Below the pieces are notes generated by a model that made no database searches, was not told the origin of the DNA, and was given only the letters and a program-made list of their open reading frames with translations. The position numbers and the translations under genes are program-made. From Marsupella aquatica (Eukaryota > Marchantiophyta), in contig OZ316898.1 in the NCBI GenBank assembly GCA_973895155.1, forward strand, positions 17,732,001-17,796,000: a stretch of 64,000 nucleotides of DNA. Direction: 5' to 3'. Position 1 is the stretch's first letter; each line of letters begins with the position of its first letter. Of this stretch, positions 35,095-48,475 are shown piece after piece.

Positions 35095-38000
35095 TCACAG
35101 AAATGACCTCGTCATCTTTTCCCCTTCCTCTAGCAGATTCTTGATAAGTACTTGAAGCGATAACTTCCCTGTGACTGGATCCGCTCCCAGTTCCTGCAAA
35201 AACATTTTCTTAAACATGTGCAGATGTCTCATAGTACTTCAACCTTTTGCACAATTTAGAAGAATTGTCTATGTCAACTACAAGTCTATGGTTTTATCAT
35301 TCTTACATCTCTAAAGATTGATTAAGCTTGCACAATAGCACAAAGGGTTGTGTCTTACATTGAGAGCGTGTTGGACTGAAGTCTCATCAACATCAATGAC
35401 AGGCTTGTGAGCCATGTAGATTTGAAAGAAGTCGTCAAAATGCACCCTCTCTACCGGACTTTTCCTTTCTTTGTTGATGCTGCAGGTCGGACACATGTGT
35501 GAGAATCTCAATCTGAATAGCTGTTTAAGAAACTGAACTATGTTGAACGATTGTACTTCTTTACTAGTCTGTTAGTCATTGGCCTTTGTATGACAAAGCC
35601 AAACATCTTCGAGAAAATACCAAACGTCTTCTCCAAGAAAATATCGAGCTACTACCATAGTGAGGATCAGTCACCAAACAAGGGCCTTAGTGAGGTTCTT
35701 ACGGACGTTCATTGAGCTCATCCATAATCCCTTTGAGATCTCCTTTGGAGAAGTAAAGGCCAAGACCATTATAGCATTCCATCATGTGATCTACAATCAA
35801 GGTTGCATCAAGATTTCTCTCTTCGACAGTATCTTCGATCTATACTTCAATTGAAAACAAAAACACAATTATTTCATCAACGTCTGAACTGTGAAAATCG
35901 GTCCAATGGTTACTAGGTTTAATCTGTGAGTGAGTTAACAAACAAATACTTTGGTGGAAAAGAAAAATGTGAGCATGACTCAGTATTGTGTTTCTTCCTA
36001 TGAAGAACTCAATGAACAAGTCATTTTATTACAAGCACATTTAATTGGCATTCACAGATTCCTTGGAGAAATAAATTGAGGTAGTAACACACGATTAATC
36101 ATGACATGGGACTCAAAATGGACTGAGATTCAGGTGCATCTCCTAATGTAATTGTGGACATCCCTTGGAGTGGGTGCTTTTTCTCTCTAGCATGGTTTTG
36201 ACGGGCTTGACCCCACGGGGAATTGTCCCCTTCTTCAAAATATTGTATAAACAATTCTTTTGCCGTTGACAGTTTTTCCTGTACCTTTTCCCGAAGTTGT
36301 GAGTAGAAGAAGTAATGTTGCACTCTGTCCACAACTGAAAACTCCACTCCTGGATAATAGCCAGCTAATTTTCCTTCCAGCTCCACATAAGCAGTCCATG
36401 AAGGGATGTTGATGCGCCACACCAAAACCATGCTGATAAGCATGGATGACATACCACTTTATCACGTGCAGATGGCTATTAAATTGCTATTAATGTGTCA
36501 CAATCTATGCCTACAAGGGGATGGGGAAGAGTCTAAATGGTCAAGATCGAGTCACATCATTCCTCTAATTTTGGTTGACATATACTTCTAGATCAATTGA
36601 GATCACAGCGAGCTAGTTGACATGCGTGGATTGACATGCGTGGATTGACATGTGATTCCAGACCAGCGCCATCTTAGCAAGTTGAGACATGTCTGGATTC
36701 TCATTGAATCCACTGGCTCACTGGAAACGGAGGAAAACTATTGTGGCCACCCCAAGACACAGGTTATGAGCTAGTGCTCTAAAACGCGTTGCTTCCATTC
36801 AATTGCAATCCACTTGTTGGGTCAATCTTGCTGTCATTTTGTATGTGCTCTGGTGACTAATCTGGGTATAAACCTTTGAGCATTTTTTTACCTTTGATCA
36901 TGCCTTTGAAACAAACCCTTTTTTGTCAGCGAGTTTCAAAATCTACTTAGATGATAAGATTTCACACCTGTCAGCGCCAGAACAAGTGATGACAAACTGG
37001 GAATCATGGCTAACTTCCATACAAGCAATAGGACCAGCATGTGCAACAACCCCCATGAATTGCAGATAACTTCTATCCTCGGTTGGGGGTGTCATAAGTC
37101 CAATCACTGCATCTTTCGTGGCATAAATTAGATGGTCCTGGCCAACAAAAAATAAGATCAAAAGTAAACCAAATTGATTTTGGGGTGAAGTCAATCAACA
37201 TACATTCACATTGCAACTGTTGTTGGGAAAAAACTCGGTGTTGCGGTCGAGTAATGAGATCCTAGGACCCAGCAATTTAGATTTAATACAGAGAAAGGCC
37301 CCTTGATCAACAAGTAGTGATTGAGAACACAGAAGTGAGCTTTGCAAGCTCCTAAGATAATCCAGAAGAGCTTAGATTTTTAACTAAGAGCTGATTAATT
37401 TTAAGCTTTATTTGGGAACAAACCCAACTCAGAGCTCAACATATAGAATAGTGCTATCATAGTACCAAATTGTCTGCATTTCAGCACTTGTTTGGACTGT
37501 AGACCCTTAAATCAGGATTTGACAAGTGTACAGTACCTGTTGAGTTGCCGAATCATGTATCATTGTATATCTCTTCACAGCAGTTCCAAAAACTGGGCCC
37601 AGAAATGTCTTGACATTGTGAAAATTCTCAGCATCATAAACACGTACTTTGAAACCCTCATCTGTAGTAATCACTTGCAACTGCATATAGATTTCATCCC
37701 ACTTTGTCAAAAACTACTTGTACAGTCCATTGCTTAGAGGGTGCTTTGGAATCTTTGCCTTCAACGAGGCATGCTCTCACTTCAAGGGGTGATAACAATA
37801 GACAGCAGTAATATTCAGATCTATGCTAGGACAATAACAACTCTCATATTATTTTTATGTCAATGGAAAATTATTGAATTCTGATCACAATTGACAGGCT
37901 GTATTGGATAAAATATCAATTTTCAGTAACAATAGCAAAGTTGATTAATCATGAACTTTTGAGAGTCAAGGGTTTCACTCAAATTACACAAAGAAAAGTA

Positions 38001-41000
38001 CATAAATAGTTGGCCAATAGAATATCAAAGGCATTAAAGCTGTTGTGCATGTGTAGCAATTCTGCCTCTTTGGCTTATAAGTGAGACAATAAGGTAGCCA
38101 CCAAACAACCCATCTATTTTCTGGAATTACAAATTTACAAATTTAAGAGAGAGAAGGGCACCTCATTTGCTGTAGACTTTGTCATCATGGCAATTGGGAG
38201 AGCAAGGGAATTGAGCTGCCACATTCCTTTCAACTTCATCCCCGTTTCTACAAAAGACTTGTTGAGGTCATACTCAACAATCATACAGTCCTGCAACAAA
38301 CTAGAGACATATTATTAATATCCGTGGCTGCCATCTGTTTCTGGGATCTAGAGCACAAGAAAAGAAACCTCTTATGACTCCCGTTTGCTCACTTATCTGT
38401 TGCCCAGGCAGTTCAAAATGAGAACCTGCTACTTGGCATCCGGGTATCAAGTCTAATTCCATTTGTTTCCCTGAAATAATTGAGATAGCTACAATACCAT
38501 GTTTTACTCTCCATAAATGTAACCTTACAGATCCACCATATACCACCCTGATATGCACTGTAGCTGGAGATGCCAACATACTTGCCCTATGGAGAATAAT
38601 CTATTTGCTCCACTTTCATTTGTAGCGAAGAGCAAGCCTGTGATCTGCTTTGCATGTGATCTGTACTTTCCAACACATTCCCACTTTTCATCCGCCTGAA
38701 ACCGATCAAAACAGGCCGAAAGTCAGCTGTGTTATTTGCTTGTTTCATCCAGATTTATTTTAATGTTAAACTTTATTGAATGACTTATAGCTGAGATTTA
38801 ATTCTCTTCTTAGTCACTTACTCTGCTTTCAGTCTTCCAGATGACGTAATGTCCAAGCTAATGCTCACTCAAATGCAAATGACTTGACAAAGGCCAGGAG
38901 TCTGAGAACCTGTGGTGCCTCACCACTAGAAGAGAAACTTGGAGCCATGGGACATCATTAGGATTAGTGACAGGAGCCTTCTTGATGTCCACAATGATCT
39001 AAAACCCACAGCAATTCCATCAGTAATTGCTAAATGAAAGCACTTAGTTGCACTCAGTGCACATGGAGTTAACAAGAATACCTTTCAGTATATGACATAA
39101 TGCATTTGAAAGACGTCCAAAACACATTGCATCTTACACTTGTGTCAGCTACAAGTGTAATCTTTGGCATTTCAGATTTACCACATCCAGTTCTTGATGC
39201 CAAAATACAGAGGTGCTCTGATATGATATTGCACCTTCACAAGTTTGCAGTAAAGAAGAGAAACGGCCCAAGTGGCATCGGCAGTTGCAATGTAACAACC
39301 ATCCTTTGAGAATTCCACCTATTAAGAAGAGCCAAGCATTTAGTAATGCTGCCAATTAATGAAACTAGCTTAATTCTTTCTCCTTCAATATCAATTGAAC
39401 GAGTTGAGTCACATCAACCTGAAATGATTTCAGATCAGTCCACCCAACTTAATAATCAATGAAGCAACAATGACTCAATTTGCTTGCGAAAGGTTAAGTG
39501 ACTTTTTTCAACGAACCCCCACTATATTCACTATTAGAGAATACATGTTCATCTGACATAAATTTTCATAGCAAAAACTTCTACTATTGGCTGTAAAGTG
39601 AAAATTCTGTCAGCAAATTTGCTGCATTCCGGTCTCTCAAATTTGCATGGAATACAAGAAAATAAGGCTGCACTATGTACTTTGTTTGCCTCGGCCAAAA
39701 GCTCCCTAGCAAGAGAAACTTAGCTGAGATTAACAAATCTGACAAACACATGATAAAGAGATAACATGGTTACTGTAGCACTGTGCACAAAATACACAAA
39801 TCTCTACTTTAGCACTTGCCAGAGAGATGCTTGACCTTGTATAGGAAAAGCTTTGAAAATCTTGAAGAGTTTCAGGCACAAGTAACTGCAGGCACTGACA
39901 AATCAGATGTTACAAGAGCAACGATATCGTCAACTTCCAATCAGTGGTCAAGTGATGAGGCAAGTTTAAAATATGACTTCTTATCCGCACACTACGTACA
40001 CAATATCAAACAAAAGAGAGAACTAGAAGGCAAAAATTTTCTAATGTTCACTTTGCACACAAGAAAATAACTGCTACTCTCCAAATAGGAAACTTGGTTG
40101 CTAAAGATCTCCATGTGCAAACATGCAATTTCATGCATTTATCAAAGCTAAAAAGGGCAAGGTGCAAAACCAGCCTTAAAAACCCCGTTCGTACAACCAA
40201 CAGCGAGTAAATTTCCAGATGGAGAATACTGGACACAAGATACCTGTGAACAAGAAAAGAAACATGAAAACTGTAGGTCATTTTGTGATTCTATCAAAAC
40301 TCTATGTTGTGACAAAGTGAGTTTTGATTTTGAGAAAAGAGGACTAGTTTGGATTGAAATACACGTCAAGAATACTTTACTTACCCATGACAATCAACAA
40401 ATTACAACAACAGAAAACGACAAATTACAAAAATGTCCAAAGCTACGTTAGTACCTTTCCCCTTGTACGCCCTTGCTCCACAAAAGTCTCCACTAAGTGT
40501 CTTTGTTGGTATTTTGCAGGGTAAAAATTTTGCACACACTCATACGGATCATTCATTTTACAACGAACACGTCCATTCCAATGAGATGATTTTCAAGTGA
40601 ACTGTCTGATGTGAAGTACATGCCCATGCCCCAACCCCACTGACTGGCTTCTACATAAGGAAACATATGACAAAAGATTACCCGGAGAAGCTTTGGAAAC
40701 TCTCGTTCCTTGATGACTGTTTTTGCTTGATAGTCATGAATCTGTTTAGTCAATCAAGCACTCGTGATAAGGACAACCCCATGAGACATAATATCTTAAG
40801 GAGTTACATACGACAAACAAATGACTTTGGGGACGTTCAGAGAGAAAGAAAGACCAGTCCACAGGGAAAAGAAGCGGCTTGGAACTCAGGGTGACCAAAA
40901 AATGTAGGTGGCTAGCTAGCAAAAGGGCATAAAATTATGCTAGACCCGTCATTGCAGAAAGAGGGTTCTCTCTCAAGGAAAGTAACATATGACAAAAGTG

Positions 41001-44000
41001 ATCAACTTTAATATCCAATTCAGTTCACCTGTAGAAGACAAGGAGTTCCAACCAAAGCAAACCAGGGTTCACGTGGGTGAGCTGCAATTGCACATACTAT
41101 GTCTGGCATGGGCTTTGTCACTAGCTCTCCCTGCCAAGCAGTTGCAAGATAATATTGAGAGAAGAATTCCATAAAATGCATTGAACTTGTCATCTTGCAA
41201 TGTTCGTGTCAAGGACCCTGGTTAGTCATTTCCCTATCCAGCCTACAAGTATCTCAAAATTTCCTTCCTTTCCTTTTAACGTCCCTTCTACATTAATCAT
41301 TTTCACATAAAAACCATGCACTAATTCCTGGATACCAAGTGAGATCTAGGAGGGGCATGGAGGCAGGAGGGCAAGAGCATCATCTTGGACCATAAAGATC
41401 TAATTTCCATTCTATGATCTTGAAGGGTGTGATGTAATAAAACCATTCCCACACACGGCACCCAATGACGTGATCAACTCTATACTTAGTAGGACTATAG
41501 GTATTCATGACATGAAGCAGCTAACACGATGTTACAATATCAGGCAGGCTACTAACTTCTATATCTACCTCCTTACATAATTGTTGGACACATGAGGTGA
41601 GAAGCATAAGTGGTGAGGTTCTTATCATACTTTGCAAACCCGAGATCCTGGTTGCTCTTCAAACAGACCCGCATGGAGTAGTATAAGAGATGAACTCGTT
41701 GTGCCCGCCAAAAATGGTGGCACATGAATGGTGAGAAGGGCAGGATCTAGCCTGATTTGCAATGCCGAAAAAGATATTGAGGTGATTGCCCCTGTACAGT
41801 CAACTCTTCATTAAACCAAATATTAGTATCCACCTAAGCCATTGGCTCGACTCTCATCCATCTCCTGACCGAGGCTTTTTTACTTGAACTCATGGATTTG
41901 CGTTAGAATTTAATTGGAGAATGTAATGTACATATGTTCCATCCATATATTGCAAGATCAAAGTCTGTTACCAACAGATATTATTTATATTGGTACCAAC
42001 CTAGGTATATTTTGTGATCAATAGTCCTATGAAGATTCATAAGGGGGTGATTTCTCGGGTGATTGTCTATTCACAAAACAATGCAAAGATCATGCACACG
42101 CCTTGGCATGGACCAATTAGGCAGAGTTATGTAAGAGTGAGTTGCCTCACTCGTGACCATCTGTATCCAAAGGGATCTTGTTACATGGATAGATATTGTC
42201 AAGTCCATAGTTATTAAAGCATGTGTCTTAGCTACCAAAGCCCACCCATGTGTTGAGCAACAGGCTCAGGTAGGAGTTCAGAGTCGACACCTGAATTGAG
42301 TTCCTCAAGCCACCCAACAAGGCCAAGACGATGATCGTAGAAGCGCAGGAAGCCATTGGCATCCCCTGTTACAATGTATCGACCTATAGATACAAACCCT
42401 GTAATTGCATCCTTGTGCAGGTGAACCACCTTCATTGCTTGCATTACTCTAGGTTCTGTGCTGCCTTTCTTTTGTTCGTCCTGAACATCATACTCTTCTT
42501 CCTCATTTCTGACAACTCGGAATGTGAGATGTGTTACTTTCAATACAAGAAGGAATATAGCTTTAAACAAATTATTGGACAAAAACTGACTAGTATATAT
42601 TATCAAAGGTTTACCATTGAGCTGATGTGGAAATTTGTACATGCATACACAAGCATGTGAAATCTGCAAAAAACCGTAACCGTGTAGCCTACTATAACAT
42701 CATGCAATTTGCCAAAACAAATGTTTTAGGACTCTGCGGGTGTTAAGTGTCTCCTCTAGTACCGAAGTTGATGCCAAATCACAATATCTCCATCAATGGT
42801 TCCTGTCATAGCAGTCTTGTCGGAGGGAGGAAACAGAGAAAGAGTGAAGTCCCCGACAACTTGTTTCAACTCATGGAGTTTTAGGATTCCTCTGTAGCCA
42901 TGAAGAAAGTGCTCCTCTTTTGCACCAATTTCTTCCTGTTTACAAACATGTTACATGTTTTCATCGTGAGTGAGTATTTAGAGAATGCAATGGTGTAATC
43001 TAAACCACTGTCACGACACGCTGATGCATATGTCATATCCACCATACAAGAGAGGATGTGAATCGTCATCCATATGTGACAGGAAGCATTATGTCAAAAC
43101 AAATCTTTAAAATGAGACTTGACTCCATATTTATTTTGTGACAACTGATCAAGTCGTGAGCAAAGATACCACCTTGTGGTATCTCCAGATATAAACGCTG
43201 AGCTTGCTGTTTGAGATCATCTCTTCATTGTTGCCTCCATTGAATCGTATGCAAGTCTGCAAAGTAGGGAATACAGTTGGGCGAAGAAAATGGGAAGAGG
43301 CTACAGTAGATCCAAAAGGAAAAAACTTTATAACAATTGAAAAGACCTCCGGCCACAAATACTTCCTGAATATTCCAATATCTACATTTGTTAACTGGCC
43401 ATATGGACTTTGGTGGGCAGGGAAGGCCACATAATTGATCAGCCAGGCCCACAACTTACGTGGGCAGCTCAGATTCCGACCCGCAGGAACATAACTGCTG
43501 GGAAGACATCCTAACCTGCACATCCTTCAGGTCCAACACTTGCACCGTGGCCGTGGCTAGCGGCTTACCATCAAACATGTTGATGTCCCATATGCTAAGC
43601 TCCTGCACAGATTCTGGTACTGCACATAATTGACAACACTGAACAGAGAACTCCAGCCAGAGTCCAACAACTACTGTAGGTCCACAAACAATTGACAAAG
43701 AGTCCTAAGTGGTGCTGGACTTTTTTTATTGAATGTTTACTTAAAAAACTTTTGACACACAAAAAACAGATCACCCGAGTTGTGATAAGCTAATGTCTGC
43801 CTGAATTGCTAGCTTAAGTGCCAACTTCCACCGGCTTGCCGACATAAAAAAATATTTAAAACCCTAAAAGCAAGAAGGGGAGACTTACAAATAGCACTTA
43901 GTGTGCAAATGAAGATACCATCAGCGGAAATGTCAATGGCCAAAAACCCACCAGTTCTGTCCTGTAATATTGCGTTTATCGCCTGAAGACAGAGGGCATA

Positions 44001-44641
44001 TATCTCATCAGAATTCTCCCTTGGAACGTCTTGAGTTTAAGCTGAAACTCACAACTGACGTTGTCAGTGCCCCATATTGTTAAGCTTCAACCTGAACACT
44101 GAGGTCAGGTTAAGAAGGTGAGAGTACTAAAGACTCAGGAAATTGGTTCTCAGTTAGGGTGAGACTAAGAGGATACCTTCCCAGATTTAGTCTCCCACAT
44201 GATGAGAGCAGCCTCAGGCCCACAATCACAAGAAATAATTCGACTTTTGTCAGGAGTAGTCACTATACATTGGATCTGATGAATATGTCCTTGCAGTATT
44301 TTCTGTCAACAGTAGTGGAAAAGACACTTAGAACCTGCCGTTGTAACAGTACTTCAATCTTAGAACACACACACACACACACACACACACACCAAACACG
44401 AATTTTTGAAAGAGAGCGGTGCTTAATGTGTGCAGGATTGATGTAAGTTGACCTTGGAGCGGAAGAGAATATAAAATACCTGAGTCTTAGACCACAGATC
44501 GTAAATGACAATCACAGTGCCAGCAATGTATCCAATGACATGGCTGTGCACTTCCGCCCTTAGATCAATAACTCCATTGTTTATGTTATTGGAGAATCCA
44601 TATACCCAGTGCAACTCCTGCATATCCAAATATTTGAACAT
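35095..44641 (-). CDS. CFAP251: Cilia- and flagella-associated WD-repeat protein CFAP251 (WDR66-like), 20 exons
   Basis: Exons: 44641-44480, 44302-44177, 43982-43889, 43619-43516, 43256-43173, 42935-42763, 42508-42236, 41185-41029, 40741-40682, 40243-40184, 39894-39820, 39318-39235, 38695-38582, 38290-38162, 37680-37537, 37137-36968, 36432-36285, 35839-35703, 35479-35359, 35193-35095. They join in phase to ~837 residues. The match to animal CFAP251 as I recall it runs from LHWVYGF to the C-terminus. Landmarks are VHLHKDAITGFVSIGRYIV, CYIATAD, FLGPVFG, FFYSQLREK, then an EF-hand-like region and FFQIYMAHKP. In cilia the protein belongs to the calmodulin- and spoke-associated complex at radial spoke RS3. 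The Glu-rich N-terminal extension of animal CFAP251 is absent here. The intron after 39820 uses a GC donor (GCAAGT). The start (44641 or 44623), the 42236/41185 junction and the weak GTTTTT donor after 40184 are the least certain points. Confidence 0.85.
44365..44393. repeat. (AC)n microsatellite
   Basis: About thirteen AC dinucleotides lie in the intron between the first two CFAP251 exons. Confidence 0.9.
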
Positions 44642-45434
44642 AAACTCAATTCTTAATCGACATTGATGTCAGGATTTATCCTTGGCTTGCTCCTGATTTC
44701 CCCAATCTAGGTAATGACAGAATTCCCATGACTCTACTATTTCCTAGCAGTCAATGTCACTCCATAGGTCGACTTAAGAAAGTTTCTTCCACAAGCTGCA
44801 GAGCAAAATGTTGGTATTGTTTGGAGACGGGCATTGTCGCATTCTCTCCCTCTCGAGACAAGTTTATTCATACACTAAACTTTCAATACAGAGTTGTTGT
44901 AGTGGAATAAAGTAATTCATTCACAGTTCTTTTCATCCTCTAACAAATGCATAGAATTCAAGATTGCATAGAGGCAAAACCAGAGATAGATACTCCATTT
45001 CCTACAAATCCATCTGAAGATGACAATGCACAAACCTTAATTGTAAGGATTGACAATCTATCAGAAATGACAACAGTCCTTAAAATAGTACAAAAATAGG
45101 ACCCAAGAGAGAGTTTGAAAGGGTTTGGCAAGAGAGGACAAACCAGAGGTAGCGAAGGCTCCATAACCACCAGTAAATTCGATCAAAAAGCCCTTTCCGT
45201 ACCAAAGGTGCAAGTGATAGCGTCTGAATCGTAGGCACAACGGCTTTCCGAAGGATATTCACAGCCTTGCCAACTAAAGCTCTGTGGAGAAACTATCTAT
45301 TTCCAAAGGGCCCCTTGAGGTTCATACACTCACGGTTCATCAACTCCTCCATGTCAACTTTTTCTCCGAATACAGCTGTTAAATCAAAGCCTCGCCAACT
45401 GATATGCCAAGACTAAACTGTCCATTTTCTAGGA

Positions 45435-45715
45435 GCCCTTGGAGTTCAGACATTCACAATTTGATTTACACCTCATCTTTTCCTCTTGTTTGGACATTCA
45501 CAATTGTGTCTACTCCTCCACAAGTATTCCTTTTGTTTATACATTAATAATTTTATCTACACCTCAAGTTTTCTACTCCTCACGTATTCCTTTTGTTCAG
45601 ACATTCACATTCCTACTTACTCAAGTTTTCCTGTTGTTCAGACATTGACTCCTCCTCAACTTTTCCTTTTGTTGAGACATTCACTATTTTATCTACTCCT
45701 CAACATTCCGTTTGC
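45435..45715. repeat. ~50-bp degenerate tandem repeat, about six copies
   Basis: Each unit contains 'cagacattcacaatt' and variants, then 'ctactcctcaa' and 'ttttccttttgtt'. Units start near 45447, 45492, 45538, 45597, 45638 and 45676. It is noncoding, upstream of the CFAP251 gene. Confidence 0.65.
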
Positions 45716-47920
45716 ATTGGATCCAGACCTATTCCCACAGCCTAGTGAGGGGTCGAGGTTCATTTGTTTCCTAGGTCAAATTTATCCTAAATCTTACCTG
45801 GAAAATGCTTTGGTGATCCAATCCAAAGAAAACATACTCATTTAGCCAAATAATTGTCTAGCAAAGGGGGATTAATCACCAAATCTAACATTCCTTCTTA
45901 AATCCAGGGAAATCAAAAGCATGTGTCAAAAGTTCTATGACAGAAAGCACGTCCCAGGAAAGGAGAAAAGTCACGACTCTGTCAAAAGGAAATTGCATAG
46001 AACTGTACTTGGATCATCGGTATTTCAGGCCATGAATTTCCACAATTGTGACCCAGTTACTATCAATTTAGGTTTTGATTTTACCCATTCCCTATTTTTT
46101 GTCCACCCTCATTTTAAGTGTTGTACTTATTAACAATCATTGTCATTTCTTGTCTTATCAAGAGGTATGGTCTAGAGTCTTCACTCTAGATCATAGGCCT
46201 TGAAAGTAGCTTCCTTTCGCAAATTATTAGTAAGACGTGTAAGCAATATTGTTCACCAACAAGGTAAGAGTAAAAACTAGTGCAATATTGTCCACCAACA
46301 AGGTTCGAGTAAAAATTGTCGCAAGTGTAATAATCTCCCTGCTTTAACTTTCAACTATAAATATAATCGCAATCCTGAAAACTCGGTGTTCACATCAGAT
46401 GTTTAGAATATTACTGAAATCTTGATGAGAATGTTTTTTTGAGATATCACAAGGATCCGTAAATAGTAACCCCAAAGGCAAGTTTTGTGACCCCTAAACC
46501 AGCTTGCCGAGAATACCTGACACAAAGATACATTGGGAAGTTGATGTCCACATGAAAGACTCCCTCTACCATGTATAAAAATTCATGTTACTAGAGAAAT
46601 AACAACTTGTGGCTCTTAATAGGTATTGAAGAATAGACTTAGATCAATAATCATATGCACAACCAAGGTGAGAATATATATGAAGCTTCCAAGGAACAAA
46701 CGCGCCAAAGTGGGAGACACTATTTCAAGTGCAAAAGACCCAATAAAAAGGGGAAACCAGAAAAGGGAAGGAGTAACCATAAACACCAAAAAGGCCCATG
46801 ACACAAGAGACCCAATAAAGGAAAACTAGCTACCGCAGCAAACTGAGGGCTGAATCAGTCCAAAGGACAGGGAGAGGTCCAAAAATCCTGAACCACTGCA
46901 CTGAACCTTGGCAAAATCCAAACACAGATTCACCATCTGCACAGGAAAAAGACTAATCCAAGAAACAAACTACTGCAAAAGGAACACCAAAAATGGTAAT
47001 AATTCAATGCAAGGAAAATGATAATAATTCAAGGCTGATCAAGACCCCACAGCCTGCCCCACGTTCTTGGAAAGACCCCCTAACAGACAGGTTGTAAACT
47101 TCATGTAAAGCCAAGTCGAGTCTGTTCTCACATTTGAAAGGCTAGTATTATATCTCAAACATAGAAAAAACCAATGAGTTTGAGGACCCCATGGTTATGT
47201 AAGCTTATTTTATTGAACTATTTGGAGCCATGAAGATTAGCACATTGGAATAGATAGATGAGAAGACAAATTTTAAATGGAGGATTCTAGCTAAATGAAG
47301 TGATTTGTTAAAGGTAGTTAGGACAATTTCCTCCACAATTTCATTGAAAACAAATAGGAATACATTCATATATGGTAACAACGAGGGTAATTTTTCATGC
47401 TAATTTTTCATGCAATGTTTCCTTTAGTATTTCTATGTCTATACAATACATGTAACATTCCATATAGTTCATGCAAAATATTACTTTGTCCATAGTAATT
47501 GAAAGGTCTTAGAGTCCCTTGGTATTCATCTATCCATGATAGTTATCTTACCATTGCTTCGTACTCCTCTATCCATAGTAACCAAAGGGGTTTCTTAAGT
47601 TACCTTGGTAAATGTTAGAGAATTTAAAAAATTTCTTGGGTTTCTTATGTTACATTGGTAAAATTTAGAGTAATTAAAGAGTTTCTTTCTACTTTTTATT
47701 ATTTCAAAAATATGAAAATTAATTTAAAAATAGAAACAGATTAAGTCTAAAGATATATCAATCACAACTCATCCAAAGATTAATTTATTTCACCCCTATT
47801 CTACCATTTTATTTGTTTACTTGAATGTTATTTTTTAATTTTTTAATTGTTTTTTTACAATTACAGGGTCTATTTTTCTTTGCCTTGACTCAAACACTAA
47901 TATTCAAATTTGGTTCTTCT
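45716..47920. other. AT-rich spacer
   Basis: No gene is supported. A ~40-bp duplication ('gcaatattgt.caccaacaaggt') occurs at 46237 and 46282. Confidence 0.4.
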
Positions 47921-47925
47921 TGCAT

Positions 47926-48269
47926 TGTTGAGCATAGACGACATTCGCAACGGCAAGCCCATGAACCATCCAACGCACAAGAGTCGACACAGAGAGATAC
48001 GTGGTTCACCTCCACATGAGGCTACGTCCACGGGAACACACAAGAGTTTTATTGCACTCTAGGCCGACCGGCCATACCAAGCATCCACAGCACAAGCTCT
48101 CCCTATCTCTCAACTAGCTCCGTAACAATGAGCCTAAGTTCCACCAGGGTCTGGCATCAGCCCTGACTATATACACAACAACACTACCGCTAACAATAGC
48201 TAAGTCCTAACCCGAGTTAGTCTAACTGTAGTTAGCTCATGAGTCACAAGACTAGAGCAATATCTAACA
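47926..48269 (-). repeat. 3' LTR of the Copia element
   Basis: On the element strand it begins TGTTAGATATTGCTC and ends ...TCAACA, keeping TG/CA ends. It contains a TATATA core about 100 bp in, matching the other LTR. It differs from the 5' LTR at about six positions. Confidence 0.95.
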
Positions 48270-48279
48270 AACTCCCCCG
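48270..48279 (-). other. Polypurine tract
   Basis: CGGGGGAGTT on the minus strand ends exactly at the 3' LTR border, the expected place for the plus-strand primer. Confidence 0.75.
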
Positions 48280-48475
48280 TGACTCTTGTCTTGGGGACTG
48301 GACTAAATGCTACCATATGGAATCCTCAGCGGGAAGTTCTAGAAATCACCAAACCAGGTCTCCCCATAAAAACCACAAGGGTTAACTAAGGGTTAACTAG
48401 AACTAAGCCGTAGCCTAACAGGAATAAGTAATCCATATACAAATAGTCACACATTGCTTAATAACTCTACGTGCA

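Noticed and set aside
38898-39002. Possible CFAP251 exon reading IIVDIKKAPVTNPNDVPW
   Set aside because: The flanking exons 39318-39235 and 38695-38582 join in phase and align directly to the animal protein without it, so it is most likely intronic.
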